A stretch of DNA of 64,000 nt, from contig JAAYTZ010000060.1 of NCBI GenBank assembly GCA_012517965.1, positions 1 through 64,000 of the forward strand, read 5' to 3'. Both the position numbers and the translations under genes were made by a program. Origin of the DNA: Propionibacterium sp. (GTDB taxonomy: Bacteria; Actinomycetota; Actinomycetes; Propionibacteriales; Propionibacteriaceae). How positions within the stretch are numbered: position 1 is the first letter of the stretch; every line of letters starts with the position of its first letter. This document shows, piece after piece, positions 9,251 to 23,237 of this stretch. Below the pieces are notes generated by a model. It saw only the letters and a program-made list of their open reading frames with translations. It was not told the origin of the DNA and ran no database searches.

Positions 9251-9727
9251 TCACAGGAGCGCCTTGATGTCCGCCTCGATGGCGGCCGGCTCGACGGTGG
9301 GCGCATAGCGCCGGACGACGCGCCCCTCGCGGTCGATCAGGAACTTGGTGAAGTTCCACTTGATCGCGTCGCCGAGCAGCCCGCCGGCCTCGCCGCGGAG
9401 CCACTTGTAGAGCGGATGCGCGTCCTTGCCGTTCACGTCGACCTTGGCGAACATCGGGAAAGTGACGCCGTAGTTGAGCCGGCAGAACTCGCCGATCTGC
9501 TCGGCCTCGTCGAACTCCTGGTGCGCGAACTGGTCGCAGGGGAAGCCGAGCACGACCAGACCGGCGTCCTTGTGCGTCTCGTAGAGCGTCTCCAGCCCCC
9601 CGAACTGGGGGGTGAAGCCGCACTTGGAGGCCGTGTTCACCACGAGGACCACCTTGCCCCGATAGGCGGCGAGCGGCTGGTCCTGGCCGGTGAGCGTGGC
9701 GGCGTTGAAGTCGTAGAGCGTGGTCAT
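9251..9727 (-). CDS. Glutathione peroxidase family thiol peroxidase
   Basis: 158 residues from the ATG at 9727, preceded by GGAGG. This is the family that reduces hydroperoxides; the bacterial Cys forms usually draw electrons from thioredoxin. The peroxidatic residue is Cys36 in [12 protein letters not shown], where animal enzymes carry selenocysteine. The second signature, [12 protein letters not shown], and the Trp of [10 protein letters not shown] complete the catalytic set. The length is normal for the family. It is the last gene of the minus-strand run, about 90 bp after the acyl carrier protein, but has its own ribosome binding site and no clear metabolic tie to it. Confidence 0.92.
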   Translation of the reverse strand: MTTLYDFNAATLTGQDQPLAAYRGKVVLVVNTASKCGFTPQFGGLETLYETHKDAGLVVLGFPCDQFAHQEFDEAEQIGEFCRLNYGVTFPMFAKVDVNGKDAHPLYKWLRGEAGGLLGDAIKWNFTKFLIDREGRVVRRYAPTVEPAAIEADIKALL

Positions 9728-9818
9728 CGGTTTCCTCCGGGTCGGGATGGTCAGCGTAACGGGCCGGGCGGCCACTCCTCGACGGGGTCGATCGGGAGCG
9801 CGCGGCCGACCGGGCCCG

Positions 9819-10061
9819 TCACAGCCGCGCGCGCAGGTAGCCGACCACCTCGCCCAGCGTCGACAGTTGGGGATAGTCGGCCTCCGGGATCTCGACGCCC
9901 AGCCGGTCGTGGAGGCCCAGCAGGAACCGCAGCCAGTCCAGCGAGTCGAGGTCGACCTGGCGCCGCAGGGGACGCCGGTCGTCCAGATCGTCGGCGTCCA
10001 CTTCGGGGGCGATCCGCCGCAACTCGGCGACGACGGCGTCCCGCAGTTCGGTGTCGTCCAT
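9819..10061 (-). CDS. Acyl carrier protein
   Basis: 80 residues with the phosphopantetheine attachment serine at position 40 in DLDSLDW, a variant of the usual DSL. The four-helix ACP pattern and the acidic first and second helices ([24 protein letters not shown]) are clear. It carries acyl groups on a 4'-phosphopantetheine arm. It starts 10 bp after the end of the E2 gene, so it belongs to the 2-oxoacid dehydrogenase operon rather than to a fatty-acid-synthesis cluster. That placement, with Leu-Asp-Trp following the serine instead of the usual Leu-Asp-x-Val-Glu, suggests a dedicated rather than housekeeping ACP. Confidence 0.85.
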   Translation of the reverse strand: MDDTELRDAVVAELRRIAPEVDADDLDDRRPLRRQVDLDSLDWLRFLLGLHDRLGVEIPEADYPQLSTLGEVVGYLRARL

Positions 10062-10071
10062 CTCGGTCTCC

Positions 10072-11274
10072 TCACAACTCGTCGGGACGTTGCAGCCAGT
10101 CGTGGAGCGCGGCCAGGAACAGGGCGCCGGTGTGGCCGTCGGTCACCCGGTGGTCCGCGGCGAGGCTGGCGGTCACCGTCGGCACGGCGGCCACGGCGCC
10201 GTCCACGACGAAAGGCCGCACGGCCAGGCGGCCGAAGCCCACCACCGCCACCTGGGGTGGGGTGATAATGCCGAACACCGTCTCGACGCCCTCCTCGCCC
10301 AGGTTGGTGACGGTGATCGTGGCGTCGCTCAGTTCCGAACTGCGCAGCGTCCAGCTGCGCGCCCGGGCCACGAGGTCGGTGAGCTCACGCATGAGCGTGT
10401 CCAGGTCCTTGGCGGCCACGTCGTGCAGCGCCGGTGCCACCAGCCCAGCCTGCTTCAGCGCGATCGCCACGCCGACGTGTGCCACCGGGGCAGGCCGGAA
10501 CGTGCCGTCGAGGAAGAACCCGTTGAGCCCCGGGACCTCCGCCAGGGCCCGCGCCACGGCCTTCAGCTGCACGACGGCCATCAGCACGCGCTCGGTGATG
10601 GGCCGGGCGGCGTTCCGCTCGGTCAGCCACGCCACGGCGCGTGCCAGCGGGATGGTCTCGGCCAGGTAGTAGTGCGGGATCTCCCGCTTGGATCGGCTCA
10701 TCGCCGCCGCGATCGCCTGCCGCATCAGCGCGGGCCGCTCCGCCGGCGACGCCGCCTCCAGCCGCTCCACCTCGGACGCCGTCGGCGCGGCGGTCCCCGG
10801 CTCCGGGGCGGCCCGTGCGGCGCCGGCGGCGTCCACGTCGGCCAGCGTGATCGCCCCACCGGGCCCGGTGCCCAAGACGCCGGTGAGGTCCAGGCCGAGT
10901 TCCGCGGCGCGCCGCCGCGCCGCGGGCGACACCCGCAGCCGGACGCCCCCCGCTCCGCTCGGCTCCCCGGTCGGCTCCCCGACCGGCTCCCCGACCGGCT
11001 CCTCGACCGGCTCCTCTGGCCCGGCGGGCATCTCCTCGCCCGGGGCGAGGATGGTGGCCATCACCGTTCCGACGTCGATGCGCTCGCCGGGCTCGGTGAG
11101 CAGCGCGCCGACGATCCCGTCAAACCAGATCTCCACGTCGATCGCGGCCTTGGAGGTGTCCACCACCGCGACGACCTGACCCTTGTGCACCACGTCGCCG
11201 GGCTTGACCAGCCACTCGATGAGCTTGCCGGAGTCCATGTCGGCGCCCAGCGACGGCAAGGTGAACTCACGCAC
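10072..11274 (-). CDS. Dihydrolipoamide acyltransferase (E2) of a 2-oxoacid dehydrogenase complex
   Basis: 400 residues from a GTG at 11274 with GGGAGG upstream. Domains in order: a lipoyl domain with Lys42 in [10 protein letters not shown]; a Pro/Glu/Gly linker containing four GEP-type steps; a peripheral-subunit-binding domain ([32 protein letters not shown]); and a C-terminal catalytic domain with the active-site motif DHRVTDG (His375, Asp379). E2 moves the acyl group from E1 via lipoamide to CoA, or possibly, given the adjacent ACP, to phosphopantetheine on ACP; the latter is my inference. The gene overlaps E1-beta by 8 bp. No E3 gene is present. Confidence 0.9.
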   Translation of the reverse strand: MREFTLPSLGADMDSGKLIEWLVKPGDVVHKGQVVAVVDTSKAAIDVEIWFDGIVGALLTEPGERIDVGTVMATILAPGEEMPAGPEEPVEEPVGEPVGEPTGEPSGAGGVRLRVSPAARRRAAELGLDLTGVLGTGPGGAITLADVDAAGAARAAPEPGTAAPTASEVERLEAASPAERPALMRQAIAAAMSRSKREIPHYYLAETIPLARAVAWLTERNAARPITERVLMAVVQLKAVARALAEVPGLNGFFLDGTFRPAPVAHVGVAIALKQAGLVAPALHDVAAKDLDTLMRELTDLVARARSWTLRSSELSDATITVTNLGEEGVETVFGIITPPQVAVVGFGRLAVRPFVVDGAVAAVPTVTASLAADHRVTDGHTGALFLAALHDWLQRPDEL

Positions 11275-12235
11275 CGCACACCTCCCGCACCGCCGCGACG
11301 ATCCCGTCCACCGACGGCAGGGCGGCGTCCTCCAGGTGCTTGGCGTAGGGGATCGGCACCTCCGCGCTGCAGACGCGGCGCGGGGCGGCGTCCAGGTCGT
11401 AGAGGCACTCCTCGGCGAGGCCGGCGACGACCTCCCCGGCGAGGCTGCCGGTCTTCCAGCCTTCGTCCACGACGACGACCCGGTGCGTGCGCCGCACGCT
11501 GGCCGCGATCGCCTCCCGGTCGAGCGGCCGCAGCACGCGCAGGTCGAGCACCTCGGCGTCGATCCCCCCGGACGCCAGCGTGGCGGCGGCGGCCAGGGCC
11601 TTGGGCAGGCTGCCGCCGTAGGTGACGATGCTGACGTCGCTCCCGGGGCGCCGGACGGCGGCATGGGTGAGGTCGCAGGCCCAGTCGCCGACCTCCTCCT
11701 CGACGTTGTAGAGCCCGACGTGCTCGAAGATCACCACCGGGTCGGGTTCGGCGAGCGCCGCCGGCAGCATGCCGCGGGCGTCCGCGACGGTGGCCGGCGC
11801 CACCACCCGCAGCCCGGGCACGTGGGCGTACCAGTTCTCCAGGCTGTGGGAGTGCTGCGCGCCGAGCTGGCGCCCGGCCCCGGTGGCCATGCGGATCACG
11901 ACCGGCACGCTGAACTGCCCCCCGGACATGTGCCGGTACACCGCGGCCATGTTCACGATCTGGTCGAGCGCCAACAGGCTGAAGTTCACGGTCATGACCT
12001 CCACCACGGGACGCAGGCCGCCCAGCGCGGCGCCGACGCCCGCCCCCACGAACCCGAGCTCCGACAGGGGGGCGTCCCGGATCCGTTCCGGCCCGAACTC
12101 GTCGTAGAACCCCTTGGACACCGCGTAGGAGCCGCCGTAGCGGCCCACGTCCTCGCCCATCAGGAACACGCGCGGGTCGGCGACCAACGCCTCGTGCAGC
12201 GCCGCCCGGACCGCCTCCCGATACGACATCCTCAT
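11267..12235 (-). CDS. 2-oxoacid dehydrogenase E1 component, beta subunit
   Basis: 322 residues beginning MRMSYREAV; the ATG at 12235 has GGGAGG about 6 nt upstream and overlaps the E1-alpha stop codon. This is the transketolase-like pyrimidine-binding subunit with [19 protein letters not shown], the conserved [17 protein letters not shown] segment, and a C-terminal transketolase domain ([26 protein letters not shown]). With E1-alpha it forms the thiamine-diphosphate heterotetramer that decarboxylates a 2-oxoacid or acetoin. The sequence looks most like pyruvate/acetoin-type E1-beta rather than branched-chain type, but the substrate is not certain. Confidence 0.9.
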   Translation of the reverse strand: MRMSYREAVRAALHEALVADPRVFLMGEDVGRYGGSYAVSKGFYDEFGPERIRDAPLSELGFVGAGVGAALGGLRPVVEVMTVNFSLLALDQIVNMAAVYRHMSGGQFSVPVVIRMATGAGRQLGAQHSHSLENWYAHVPGLRVVAPATVADARGMLPAALAEPDPVVIFEHVGLYNVEEEVGDWACDLTHAAVRRPGSDVSIVTYGGSLPKALAAAATLASGGIDAEVLDLRVLRPLDREAIAASVRRTHRVVVVDEGWKTGSLAGEVVAGLAEECLYDLDAAPRRVCSAEVPIPYAKHLEDAALPSVDGIVAAVREVCGA

Positions 12236-13229
12236 CGCGCACCTCCCGTCCCGGCGCCGGACGCCGGCGTGACAACGTCGGTCAGCAGGTCCGCGACCGG
12301 CTCCCAGTCGGACGCCTCGGCGAACGCCACCGCGTCGGCGACCTCGGCGTCGGCCGCGGCGTCCAGCGCCGCGAGGCGGGCGTCGTCGAGCGCCCCCGCC
12401 GCCCGCAGCCGGGCGGCCAGGCCCGGGATCGGGTCGCGCTGCTTCCAGGTCTCGACCTCGGCGGGTTCCCGGTACAGGTCGGGATCGAACATCGAGTGGG
12501 CGCGGAACCGGTAGGTGCGCAGTTCCAGGAACGCGGGCCCGCCCTCGTCCCGGACGGACGCCACCGCCTCGGACGCCGCCGCGTGGACGGCGAGCACATC
12601 CATGCCGTCGGCGCTCCAGACCGGCATGTTGTAGGAGGCGGCCTTGGCGGTCAGCTCGGTCTGCGACTGGTGGCGGGCCAGCGCGGTCCCCATGGCGTAC
12701 AGGTTGTTCTCGCACACGAACAGCACCGGCAGCTGCCACAGGGCCGCCAGGTTGGCCGACTCGTGGAACGCACCCTCGGCCATGGCGCCGTCGCCGAAGA
12801 AGCAGGCCGTCACGGCCGGACGCCGCAGCGTGCGGTCGGCCAGCGCGAGGCCGACCGCCAGCGGCAGGCCGCTGCCGACGATCGCCGTCCCGCCGTAGAA
12901 CCGCCGCGACGCGTCGAACAGGTGCATGGACCCGCCCCGGCCGCGGGCGCAGCCGGACGCCTTGCCGAACATCTCGGCCATGATCGCCCGCAGCGGGATG
13001 CCGCGGAGCAGCGCGTGCCCGTGCTCGCGGTAGGTGGCGACGACGTTGTCGGCCTCGGTGAGGGTCGGCAGGACGCCCGCGGCGCAGGCCTCCTCGCCGA
13101 TGTACAGGTGCAGGAACCCGCGGATCTTGGTCGCGCCGTAGAGCTCGGCGCACTTCTCCTCCATGCGGCGGACCCGCAGCATGTCGGTCAACAGCCGGAC
13201 GCCGAGCGCGGCGTCCGGGACGGGATCGG

Positions 13230-13233
<4 letters not shown>
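12232..13233 (-). CDS. 2-oxoacid dehydrogenase E1 component, alpha subunit
   Basis: 333 residues; thiamine-diphosphate-binding subunit. Visible are the N-terminal [32 protein letters not shown], the GSMHLFD loop, the ThDP/Mg motif [20 protein letters not shown]...CENN, and the phosphorylation-loop equivalent [12 protein letters not shown]. These match the PdhA/AcoA group, which act on pyruvate or acetoin. The ATGA overlap with the acyl-CoA synthetase gene upstream and with E1-beta downstream puts it in the middle of a tightly packed operon: synthetase, E1-alpha, E1-beta, E2, ACP. Confidence 0.91.
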
Positions 13234-14993
<1,760 letters not shown>

Positions 14994-15182
14994 CCTGCAC
15001 CCCCGCGGTGATCTCCGGGCGAGGTACCCGGTGCCCCCATGATCCCGCGCGCGGCGCCGGCTGGGAATGGGTACCGGCGGCGAAGTTCGATCCCACCACC
15101 GCGGTCGCCCGAATCTGTGGACGCGGACGCGCGAGAGGAGTTGAATGCGCACGAGCTCACATCCATTCGGGAAAGGACCGCC

Positions 15183-17792
15183 ATGAGCGCGTCGCTCCAG
15201 GACTTCGCAGCCATCCCGACCGGCGACATGCCCGGCGACAGCGTGCAGATCGGCCAACAGCACCTCGACAAGGCCGAACGCATCTTCCCGCGCCTGCTGG
15301 AGCTGCTGGAGCCCGTGCTGGCCGCCAGCCCGCACCGGCGGGCGATCGTGGCGGTGCACGGCGGCTCCGGGGTCGGCAAGTCCGAGATCGGGTCGCTGCT
15401 GGGCGAGATGCTCCGTCGGGCCGGCCTCGGCGCCTACGTGATGTCCGGCGACAACTACCCGCGTCGCATCCCGGCCGCCAACGACGCCGAGCGGCTGCGG
15501 CGGTTCCGCACCGGCGGCGTCCAGGGCCTGGTGGCGTCCGGGCAGTACACGCCGGACGCCCGCGCGCAGCTCGCCGCGCTGCAGGCGTCCGGGGCGGACG
15601 CCGACGCCGGGCTGGTCGCCGAGCACCCCTGGCTGGCCGAGTACCTCAAGGCCGGACGCCGCGCGCTGGCGTCCTATCTCGGGACGAAGGAGGAGATCGA
15701 CTTCGACGAGGTCAACGGGATCTTCGCGGCGTTCAAGGGCGGGGCGGACACCATCCTGTTGAAGCGGATGGGCCGCGTCGAGGGCGACCTGTGGTACGAC
15801 CCGGTCGACTTCTCCGGGGTGAACGTCCTCGTCGTCGAGTGGACGCACGGAAACAACGACCTGCTGGAGGGCGTCGACGTCCCGATCCTGCTCAACTCGA
15901 CGCCGGAGGAGACGCTCGCCCACCGCCGCGCCCGCGCCCGGGACGGCGCCACCGACAGCCCCTTCACCATGCTCGTGCTGGCCCTCGAGCAGGCCAAGCT
16001 GCACTCCCAGGCCCACCGCGCCAAGATCATCGTGTCGAAGTCCGGTGAGCTGCTCGACTACGCGGCCTATCTCGAGCAGATGGGGGCCACCACCGGTGCC
16101 GGGCCCATGCTCAACGTGTACCCCGACAGCATCGGCGGCGATGTCGCCGGGCTGGTGGCGCTGCTGAGCGAGCCCGCCCTGGCGGACGCGTTCAGCTCGG
16201 TCTACGTGCTGCCCAGCCTCTTCAACACCGACCTCGACCGGGGCTTCTCGGTCATCGACTACTCACTCAACGACCTCTACGCGACCCCGGCGGACCTGGT
16301 CGCCCTGGCCGAGACCGGCGTCGACTTCAAGTTCGACTTCATCCTCAACCACGCCTCGGTTCTGTCGCCGCAGTTCTCCGACCTGCTGGCCAAGGGGGAC
16401 CGGTCGAGGTTCAAGGACTTCTTCATCGACTGGAACGCCTTCTGGGCCGGCCACGGCACCATGACCGAGGCGGGGTACGTCCAGCCCGATGCCGCTCTCA
16501 TCGCCGACATGTTCTTCCGCAAGCCGGGCCTGCCGATCCTGATGGTGCGGTTCCCCGACGGCACCGACCGGCCCTACTGGAACACCTTCTACCAGGAGGT
16601 GCGCTACCCGCGGCCCGACGCCCAGGACCTCATGGCCGCCACCGGCCTGCAGTATGCGTCGGCCGACGCGCTGGCGTCCGTGGTGAACGCGCAACTGGAC
16701 GCCGGCCGTGCGGCGTCCGAACTCGACCTGGGCCGGTTCGCCGCGCAGCGGGCGGCCGTCGTGGAGTACCTCGACTCCCGACGCAAGTACCTCGGCCAGA
16801 TGGACCTCAACATCAAGTCCCCGCTGGTGTGGGAGTTCTACGCCGACACCCTGGCCAAGCTCGCCGGCTACGGGGCGCGCATCGTCCGGCTGGACGCCTT
16901 CGCCTACGCCCCCAAGGAGCCCGGCGCGCGGAACTTCCTCAACGACCCCGGCACCTGGGACCTGCTCGACCGCGTCAAGGCGCTCGCCGACCGGCACGGC
17001 GTCGCGCTGCTGCCGGAGATCCACTCCCGCTACGAGGAGAAGATCCACGAGGTGATCGCCGCCAAGGGCTACCTGACGTACGACTTCTTCCTGCCCGGCC
17101 TGCTGATCCACGCGTTCGAGCAGGCGGACGCCACCAAGCTCAAGGCGTGGATCGCCGACCTGCTGGCGCAGCGGATCCGGACCGTCAACATGCTGGGCTG
17201 CCACGACGGCATCCCGCTCCTCGACCTCAAGGGCCTGCTCACCGACGACGAGATCGACCACGTCATCGCCACCGTCAAGGGCCGCGGCGGCCACGTCAAG
17301 GACCTGCACGGCGAGAAGAAGATGTACTACCAGGTCAACGCCACCTACTACAGCGCCCTCGGCGCCTCGGACGAGGCCCTGCTCCTCGCCCGGGCGATCC
17401 AGTTGTTCATGCCCGGCAAGCCGCAGATCTGGTACCTGGACCTGTTCGCCGGCGAGAACGACCTGGCGGCCGTCGAGAAGGCTGGCTCCGGCGGCCACAA
17501 GGAGATCAACCGGACGAACCTCACCGCGGCCGACGTCGCCGAGGGGCTCGGCAAACCCATCGTGCAGCGGCAGTTGGACCTACTCCGGTTCCGGAACACC
17601 TGCCCGGCGTTCGGGTTCGACGCCGCGTGCACCGTCGCGGACACCCCGGCGCACCGGATCGCGATCACCTGGACCCGCAACGGCCACACCGCCACCTTGG
17701 ACGCCGACCTGGCGGCGCAGTCCTTCGCCGTTCGGGCCACGGACGCCGAGGGTCGCGCGACCTTCGCCCTCACCCAGGGGCAGCCGGGGTGA
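15183..17792 (+). CDS. Fusion of a P-loop kinase domain and a GH13_18-type sucrose/glycoside phosphorylase
   Basis: 869 residues from the ATG at 15183 (GAAAGG 6 nt upstream). Residues 1-300 form a P-loop kinase-like domain with Walker A GGSGVGKS near residue 60, then [11 protein letters not shown] and [10 protein letters not shown], resembling uridine-kinase/adenylylsulfate-kinase folds. From about residue 308 ([16 protein letters not shown]) the protein is a GH13 subfamily-18 phosphorylase: DFILNHAS, nucleophile Asp571 in VRLDAFAY, acid/base Glu612 in LLPEIHSRY and Asp675 in [11 protein letters not shown] are all present. Such enzymes split sucrose, sucrose-6'-phosphate, glucosylglycerate or glucosylglycerol with phosphate to give glucose-1-phosphate. 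The acceptor is unknown; [13 protein letters not shown] resembles the non-sucrose members more than classic sucrose phosphorylase. The kinase might phosphorylate the released acceptor (inference). Confidence 0.85.
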   Translation: MSASLQDFAAIPTGDMPGDSVQIGQQHLDKAERIFPRLLELLEPVLAASPHRRAIVAVHGGSGVGKSEIGSLLGEMLRRAGLGAYVMSGDNYPRRIPAANDAERLRRFRTGGVQGLVASGQYTPDARAQLAALQASGADADAGLVAEHPWLAEYLKAGRRALASYLGTKEEIDFDEVNGIFAAFKGGADTILLKRMGRVEGDLWYDPVDFSGVNVLVVEWTHGNNDLLEGVDVPILLNSTPEETLAHRRARARDGATDSPFTMLVLALEQAKLHSQAHRAKIIVSKSGELLDYAAYLEQMGATTGAGPMLNVYPDSIGGDVAGLVALLSEPALADAFSSVYVLPSLFNTDLDRGFSVIDYSLNDLYATPADLVALAETGVDFKFDFILNHASVLSPQFSDLLAKGDRSRFKDFFIDWNAFWAGHGTMTEAGYVQPDAALIADMFFRKPGLPILMVRFPDGTDRPYWNTFYQEVRYPRPDAQDLMAATGLQYASADALASVVNAQLDAGRAASELDLGRFAAQRAAVVEYLDSRRKYLGQMDLNIKSPLVWEFYADTLAKLAGYGARIVRLDAFAYAPKEPGARNFLNDPGTWDLLDRVKALADRHGVALLPEIHSRYEEKIHEVIAAKGYLTYDFFLPGLLIHAFEQADATKLKAWIADLLAQRIRTVNMLGCHDGIPLLDLKGLLTDDEIDHVIATVKGRGGHVKDLHGEKKMYYQVNATYYSALGASDEALLLARAIQLFMPGKPQIWYLDLFAGENDLAAVEKAGSGGHKEINRTNLTAADVAEGLGKPIVQRQLDLLRFRNTCPAFGFDAACTVADTPAHRIAITWTRNGHTATLDADLAAQSFAVRATDAEGRATFALTQGQPG

Positions 17793-17877
17793 TCGTCCGG
17801 GCGACGCTGGAGCGCCGGGAGCGACGGTCCTCCACGCGACGCTAGAGACGGCCCGGTCCCGGACGGAGCTGGGGTAA

Positions 17878-17899
17878 CGCGCGCCCCGGTTGGCGCGCG
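17878..17899. terminator. Perfect hairpin after the kinase-phosphorylase gene
   Basis: CGCGCGCC-ccggtt-GGCGCGCG: an 8-bp perfect G/C stem with a 6-nt loop, 86 bp after the stop codon and upstream of the TetR promoter region. It would end the phosphorylase transcript. No T-tract follows. Confidence 0.55.
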
Positions 17900-17913
17900 G
17901 GCCGATCATATGG

Positions 17914-17924
17914 GACACTATGTC
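17914..17924. promoter_or_regulatory. Possible TetR operator (GACA-N3-TGTC)
   Basis: GACActaTGTC is an 11-bp dyad located 30-40 bp before the TetR start codon, overlapping the A/T-richest stretch available for a -10 box. Autoregulation at such a site is common in the TetR family. Only one copy is seen, and the arms are short. Confidence 0.3.
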
Positions 17925-17953
17925 GCCAACCCAGAGTGACGAACGAGGACGGC

Positions 17954-18568
17954 ATGCCCAAGATCTCCGCCCCCACCGTGAAGGAGCACCGGCAGGCGAT
18001 CCTGACCAAGCTGGTGGACGCGGCCGAGGCCATCCTCCGCCAGGAGGGCATCGATGCGCTCACCGCGGGCGCGGTCACGGCCCAGGCAGGCATCGCGCGC
18101 AACAGCATCTACCGCTACGTCGACTCGGTCGACGATCTGCGTGGCCTGGTGCTGGGGCGTTACCTGCCCCGCTGGACGCAGGCGGTGGACGAGCGGGTGT
18201 CCGCGCTCACCGAGCCCCGCGAGCGGGTGCTGGAGTGGGTGCGAGCCAACCTGCAGCAGGCGGCCGTCAACGGCCACGGCTGGCTGATGGAGGTGGCCCG
18301 CTCCACACGGCTCGACAACGGCCTCCAGATGGATCTCGAGCATGCCCACGACACCCGCGACTTCCTCGCCGAGGGGCTCGCCGACCTCGGCTTGGTGAAC
18401 ATGCCGATCCGCGCGGAGATGATCCGGGCGGTGGTGGACGCGGGCTTCCGGTCGTTGGACTCCGGCGAGCCGCTGACCGACGTGACCCACTGGGCGGTGG
18501 TCGCGGTCGAGGCGATCATCGCCGCCTCCGAGGCGCGGGGTGACCGGCCCGGGGCCGTCGTCGGCTGA
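17954..18568 (+). CDS. TetR family transcriptional regulator
   Basis: 204 residues from the ATG at 17954 (GAGG 6 nt upstream; a GTG at 17936 is an in-frame alternative). The N-terminal helix-turn-helix reads ILTKLVDAAEAILRQEGIDALTAGAVTAQAGIARNSIYRYVDSVDDL, the classic TetR pattern ending in the IYRYV recognition helix. The C-terminal ligand-binding domain (residues 60-204) is all-helical and gives no hint of ligand. It follows the kinase-phosphorylase fusion gene in the same direction, but a hairpin separates them. A dyad lies in its own promoter region. Confidence 0.88.
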   Translation: MPKISAPTVKEHRQAILTKLVDAAEAILRQEGIDALTAGAVTAQAGIARNSIYRYVDSVDDLRGLVLGRYLPRWTQAVDERVSALTEPRERVLEWVRANLQQAAVNGHGWLMEVARSTRLDNGLQMDLEHAHDTRDFLAEGLADLGLVNMPIRAEMIRAVVDAGFRSLDSGEPLTDVTHWAVVAVEAIIAASEARGDRPGAVVG

Positions 18569-18578
18569 GGCCGGGAGC

Positions 18579-19430
<852 letters not shown>

Positions 19431-19535
19431 CTACTCGGACGCCCCCGGGCGCCGCCGGTCGGGCGAGCCGGGCGGCCGCTGAGAACGGCCTGTGGATCGT
19501 GACGCCGACGCGACCGCGATTCCTTTAGTGAGGGC

Positions 19536-20489
19536 ATGACGGACGAACTCGAACTCGACCCCACCGCCCCGCTGCGAGCCCGCAGCGTCGACGACCTGCT
19601 CGACCTGGTCCCCAGCCTCCTGGGCTTCCACCCCACCGAGTCCCTGGTCGCTGTGCTCATCGAGCGCGGCCGGGTGCAGGTCACCGCGCGCCTCGACCTG
19701 GCCGACGCCGGCGACGCCGGACGCCTGGCCGGCGCCTTCCAGCCCCTGTTGGCGCGGTTCCCCGGCGCGTCGTGGCTGCTGGCGGCCTACACCCCGGACG
19801 CGGACCAGGCCTGGGCCGCCCTGGACGCGGCGGACGCCCTGCTGCCGTGGGAGGCGGGGGTGTGGGTGGCCCACGTGGGCGTCGGCCGCTGGTTCGCCAC
19901 GCCGGACGATCCCGGCGTCCCGTACGACCCCGGCTGCAGCGCGCTCGCCGCCGAGGCCGCCTACCGGGGCATCCGGGTGCTGCCGGACCGCGGGGAGATC
20001 GCGCAGGCCTTGGAAGCGACGGCCGCGCCTGCCGACCTGGAGGCGGCGCTCGAACGCGTCATCGCGGTGCCGCCGGAGGCGACGGTGAGCCGGGCGCTGC
20101 GGTTGGCGGCGGCGAAGATGCGGGCGACCGAGCCCGTCGATCTGGAGGAGGCGGCGGTGCTGGCCGTGGCCGCCTTCAGCCCTCGCTTCGCCGAGGTGAT
20201 CGTCACCGGCATCGACCACGGCAACGTCGCCCAGGCGCGGGCGCTGTGGACGGAGGTGGTTCGGTCGACCACGGCGTTCGCCGGCTCCGCCGCGGCCGTG
20301 ATCCTGGGGGTGGCGGCCTGGGTGTCCGGCGACGGCGCGCTCCAGAACGTGTGCCTCGAGCGCGCCGAGCCGTACCTGGCCGACTCCTACTGGTTCCGCT
20401 TCCTCGACTTCGTGAGCCGGGTCGCGTTGCCGCCGACCGAGTGGGAGGGCGTCCGCCTCGACCTGCTGCGTGGGCTGGGCGCAGCCTAG
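19536..20489 (+). CDS. DUF4192 family protein
   Basis: 317 residues. The N-terminal RSVDDLLDLVPSLLGFHPTESLVAVLIERGRVQVTARLDL is the hallmark of the actinobacterial DUF4192 family, and the C-terminal part contains RALWTEVVRST, then a helix-rich AAVILGVAAWVSGDGALQNVCLERA repeat-like region. The biochemical role is unknown. The start ATG is preceded by GAGGG very close to the codon. A perfect 11-bp hairpin follows the stop codon, so transcription ends before the leuS leader. Confidence 0.85.
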   Translation: MTDELELDPTAPLRARSVDDLLDLVPSLLGFHPTESLVAVLIERGRVQVTARLDLADAGDAGRLAGAFQPLLARFPGASWLLAAYTPDADQAWAALDAADALLPWEAGVWVAHVGVGRWFATPDDPGVPYDPGCSALAAEAAYRGIRVLPDRGEIAQALEATAAPADLEAALERVIAVPPEATVSRALRLAAAKMRATEPVDLEEAAVLAVAAFSPRFAEVIVTGIDHGNVAQARALWTEVVRSTTAFAGSAAAVILGVAAWVSGDGALQNVCLERAEPYLADSYWFRFLDFVSRVALPPTEWEGVRLDLLRGLGAA

Positions 20490-20497
20490 GAGCCCTG

Positions 20498-20524
20498 GGT
20501 CCGGCCCCGGTCAGGGGCCGGACC
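20498..20524 (+). terminator. Terminator hairpin after the DUF4192 gene
   Basis: GGTCCGGCCCC-ggtca-GGGGCCGGACC: a perfect 11-bp stem with a 5-nt loop starting 9 bp after the stop codon. No T-tract, as is usual for actinobacterial hairpin terminators. It isolates the leuS promoter from read-through. Confidence 0.8.
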
Positions 20525-20534
20525 GGGGATGGTT

Positions 20535-20540
20535 TAGACT
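20535..20540 (+). promoter_or_regulatory. -10 box of the leuS leader transcript
   Basis: TAGACT (TANNNT) 6 nt before the ATG of the leader peptide. The spacing places the transcription start at or next to that ATG, making the leader peptide mRNA leaderless. Confidence 0.6.
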
Positions 20541-20546
20541 GCCGCC

Positions 20547-20588
20547 ATGGCTCGCTTCGCCCGCCCGGACTCGCGACTTCTTCGCTAG
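20547..20588 (+). CDS. Leader peptide of leuS (13 residues, two adjacent Leu codons)
   Basis: The short frame ATG...TAG encodes MARFARPDSRLLR. It contains two consecutive leucines written with CTT, a codon scarcely used in the neighbouring genes, immediately before the stop. It begins 6 nt after a TAGACT box and ends about 100 nt before leuS, with an RNA hairpin at 20588-20613 and an intrinsic terminator at 20615-20651 in between. This is the textbook arrangement for ribosome-mediated attenuation responding to charged tRNA-Leu. It is too short to be recognised by length criteria alone; the combination of features is the evidence. Confidence 0.7.
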   Translation: MARFARPDSRLLR

Positions 20589-20613
20589 CCGCGCACCGCT
20601 CAGGTGACGCGGC
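20588..20613 (+). promoter_or_regulatory. Leader RNA hairpin of the leuS attenuator
   Basis: GCCGCG/CGCGGC plus CACC/GGTG with the loop gctca and one bulged A (20607) form a 10-bp stem that begins at the stop codon of the leader peptide. It could act as the pause or competitor structure. I could not settle on a single antiterminator pairing by eye. Confidence 0.5.
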
Positions 20614-20614
20614 G

Positions 20615-20651
20615 GCCCCTGCATGCCCTCCCGGCACGCGAGGGGCTTTTT
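20615..20651 (+). terminator. Intrinsic terminator (attenuator) in the leuS leader
   Basis: GCCCCT at 20615 pairs with AGGGGC at 20641, extended inward by a GC-TGCC/GGCA-GC stem with one mismatch and a bulge, and followed directly by TTTTT. A T-tract is rare in this DNA, which strengthens the call. It lies 43 bp before the leuS ATG, inside the transcribed leader. Confidence 0.8.
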
Positions 20652-20693
20652 CATGCCGAGCCCGAAGCACCAACCGACCGAGGAGATTTCGCA

Positions 20694-23171
<2,478 letters not shown>

Positions 23172-23237
23172 CCGGGCCGCTCTCCGGGCGGGGCGTGCGC
23201 CTGGGGACAACTGACACGGGCCGCCCATTGTGGGGGC

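Noticed and set aside
14994-15182. Promoter or operator for the kinase-phosphorylase fusion
   Set aside because: Several G/C palindromes such as GGTACC occur, and TTCGAT-N19-GAATCT is only a weak promoter match; nothing stood out enough to annotate.
20525-20693. T-box riboswitch before leuS
   Set aside because: No T-box sequence or specifier-loop fold is visible; the leader peptide with CTT CTT and a terminator explains the region better.
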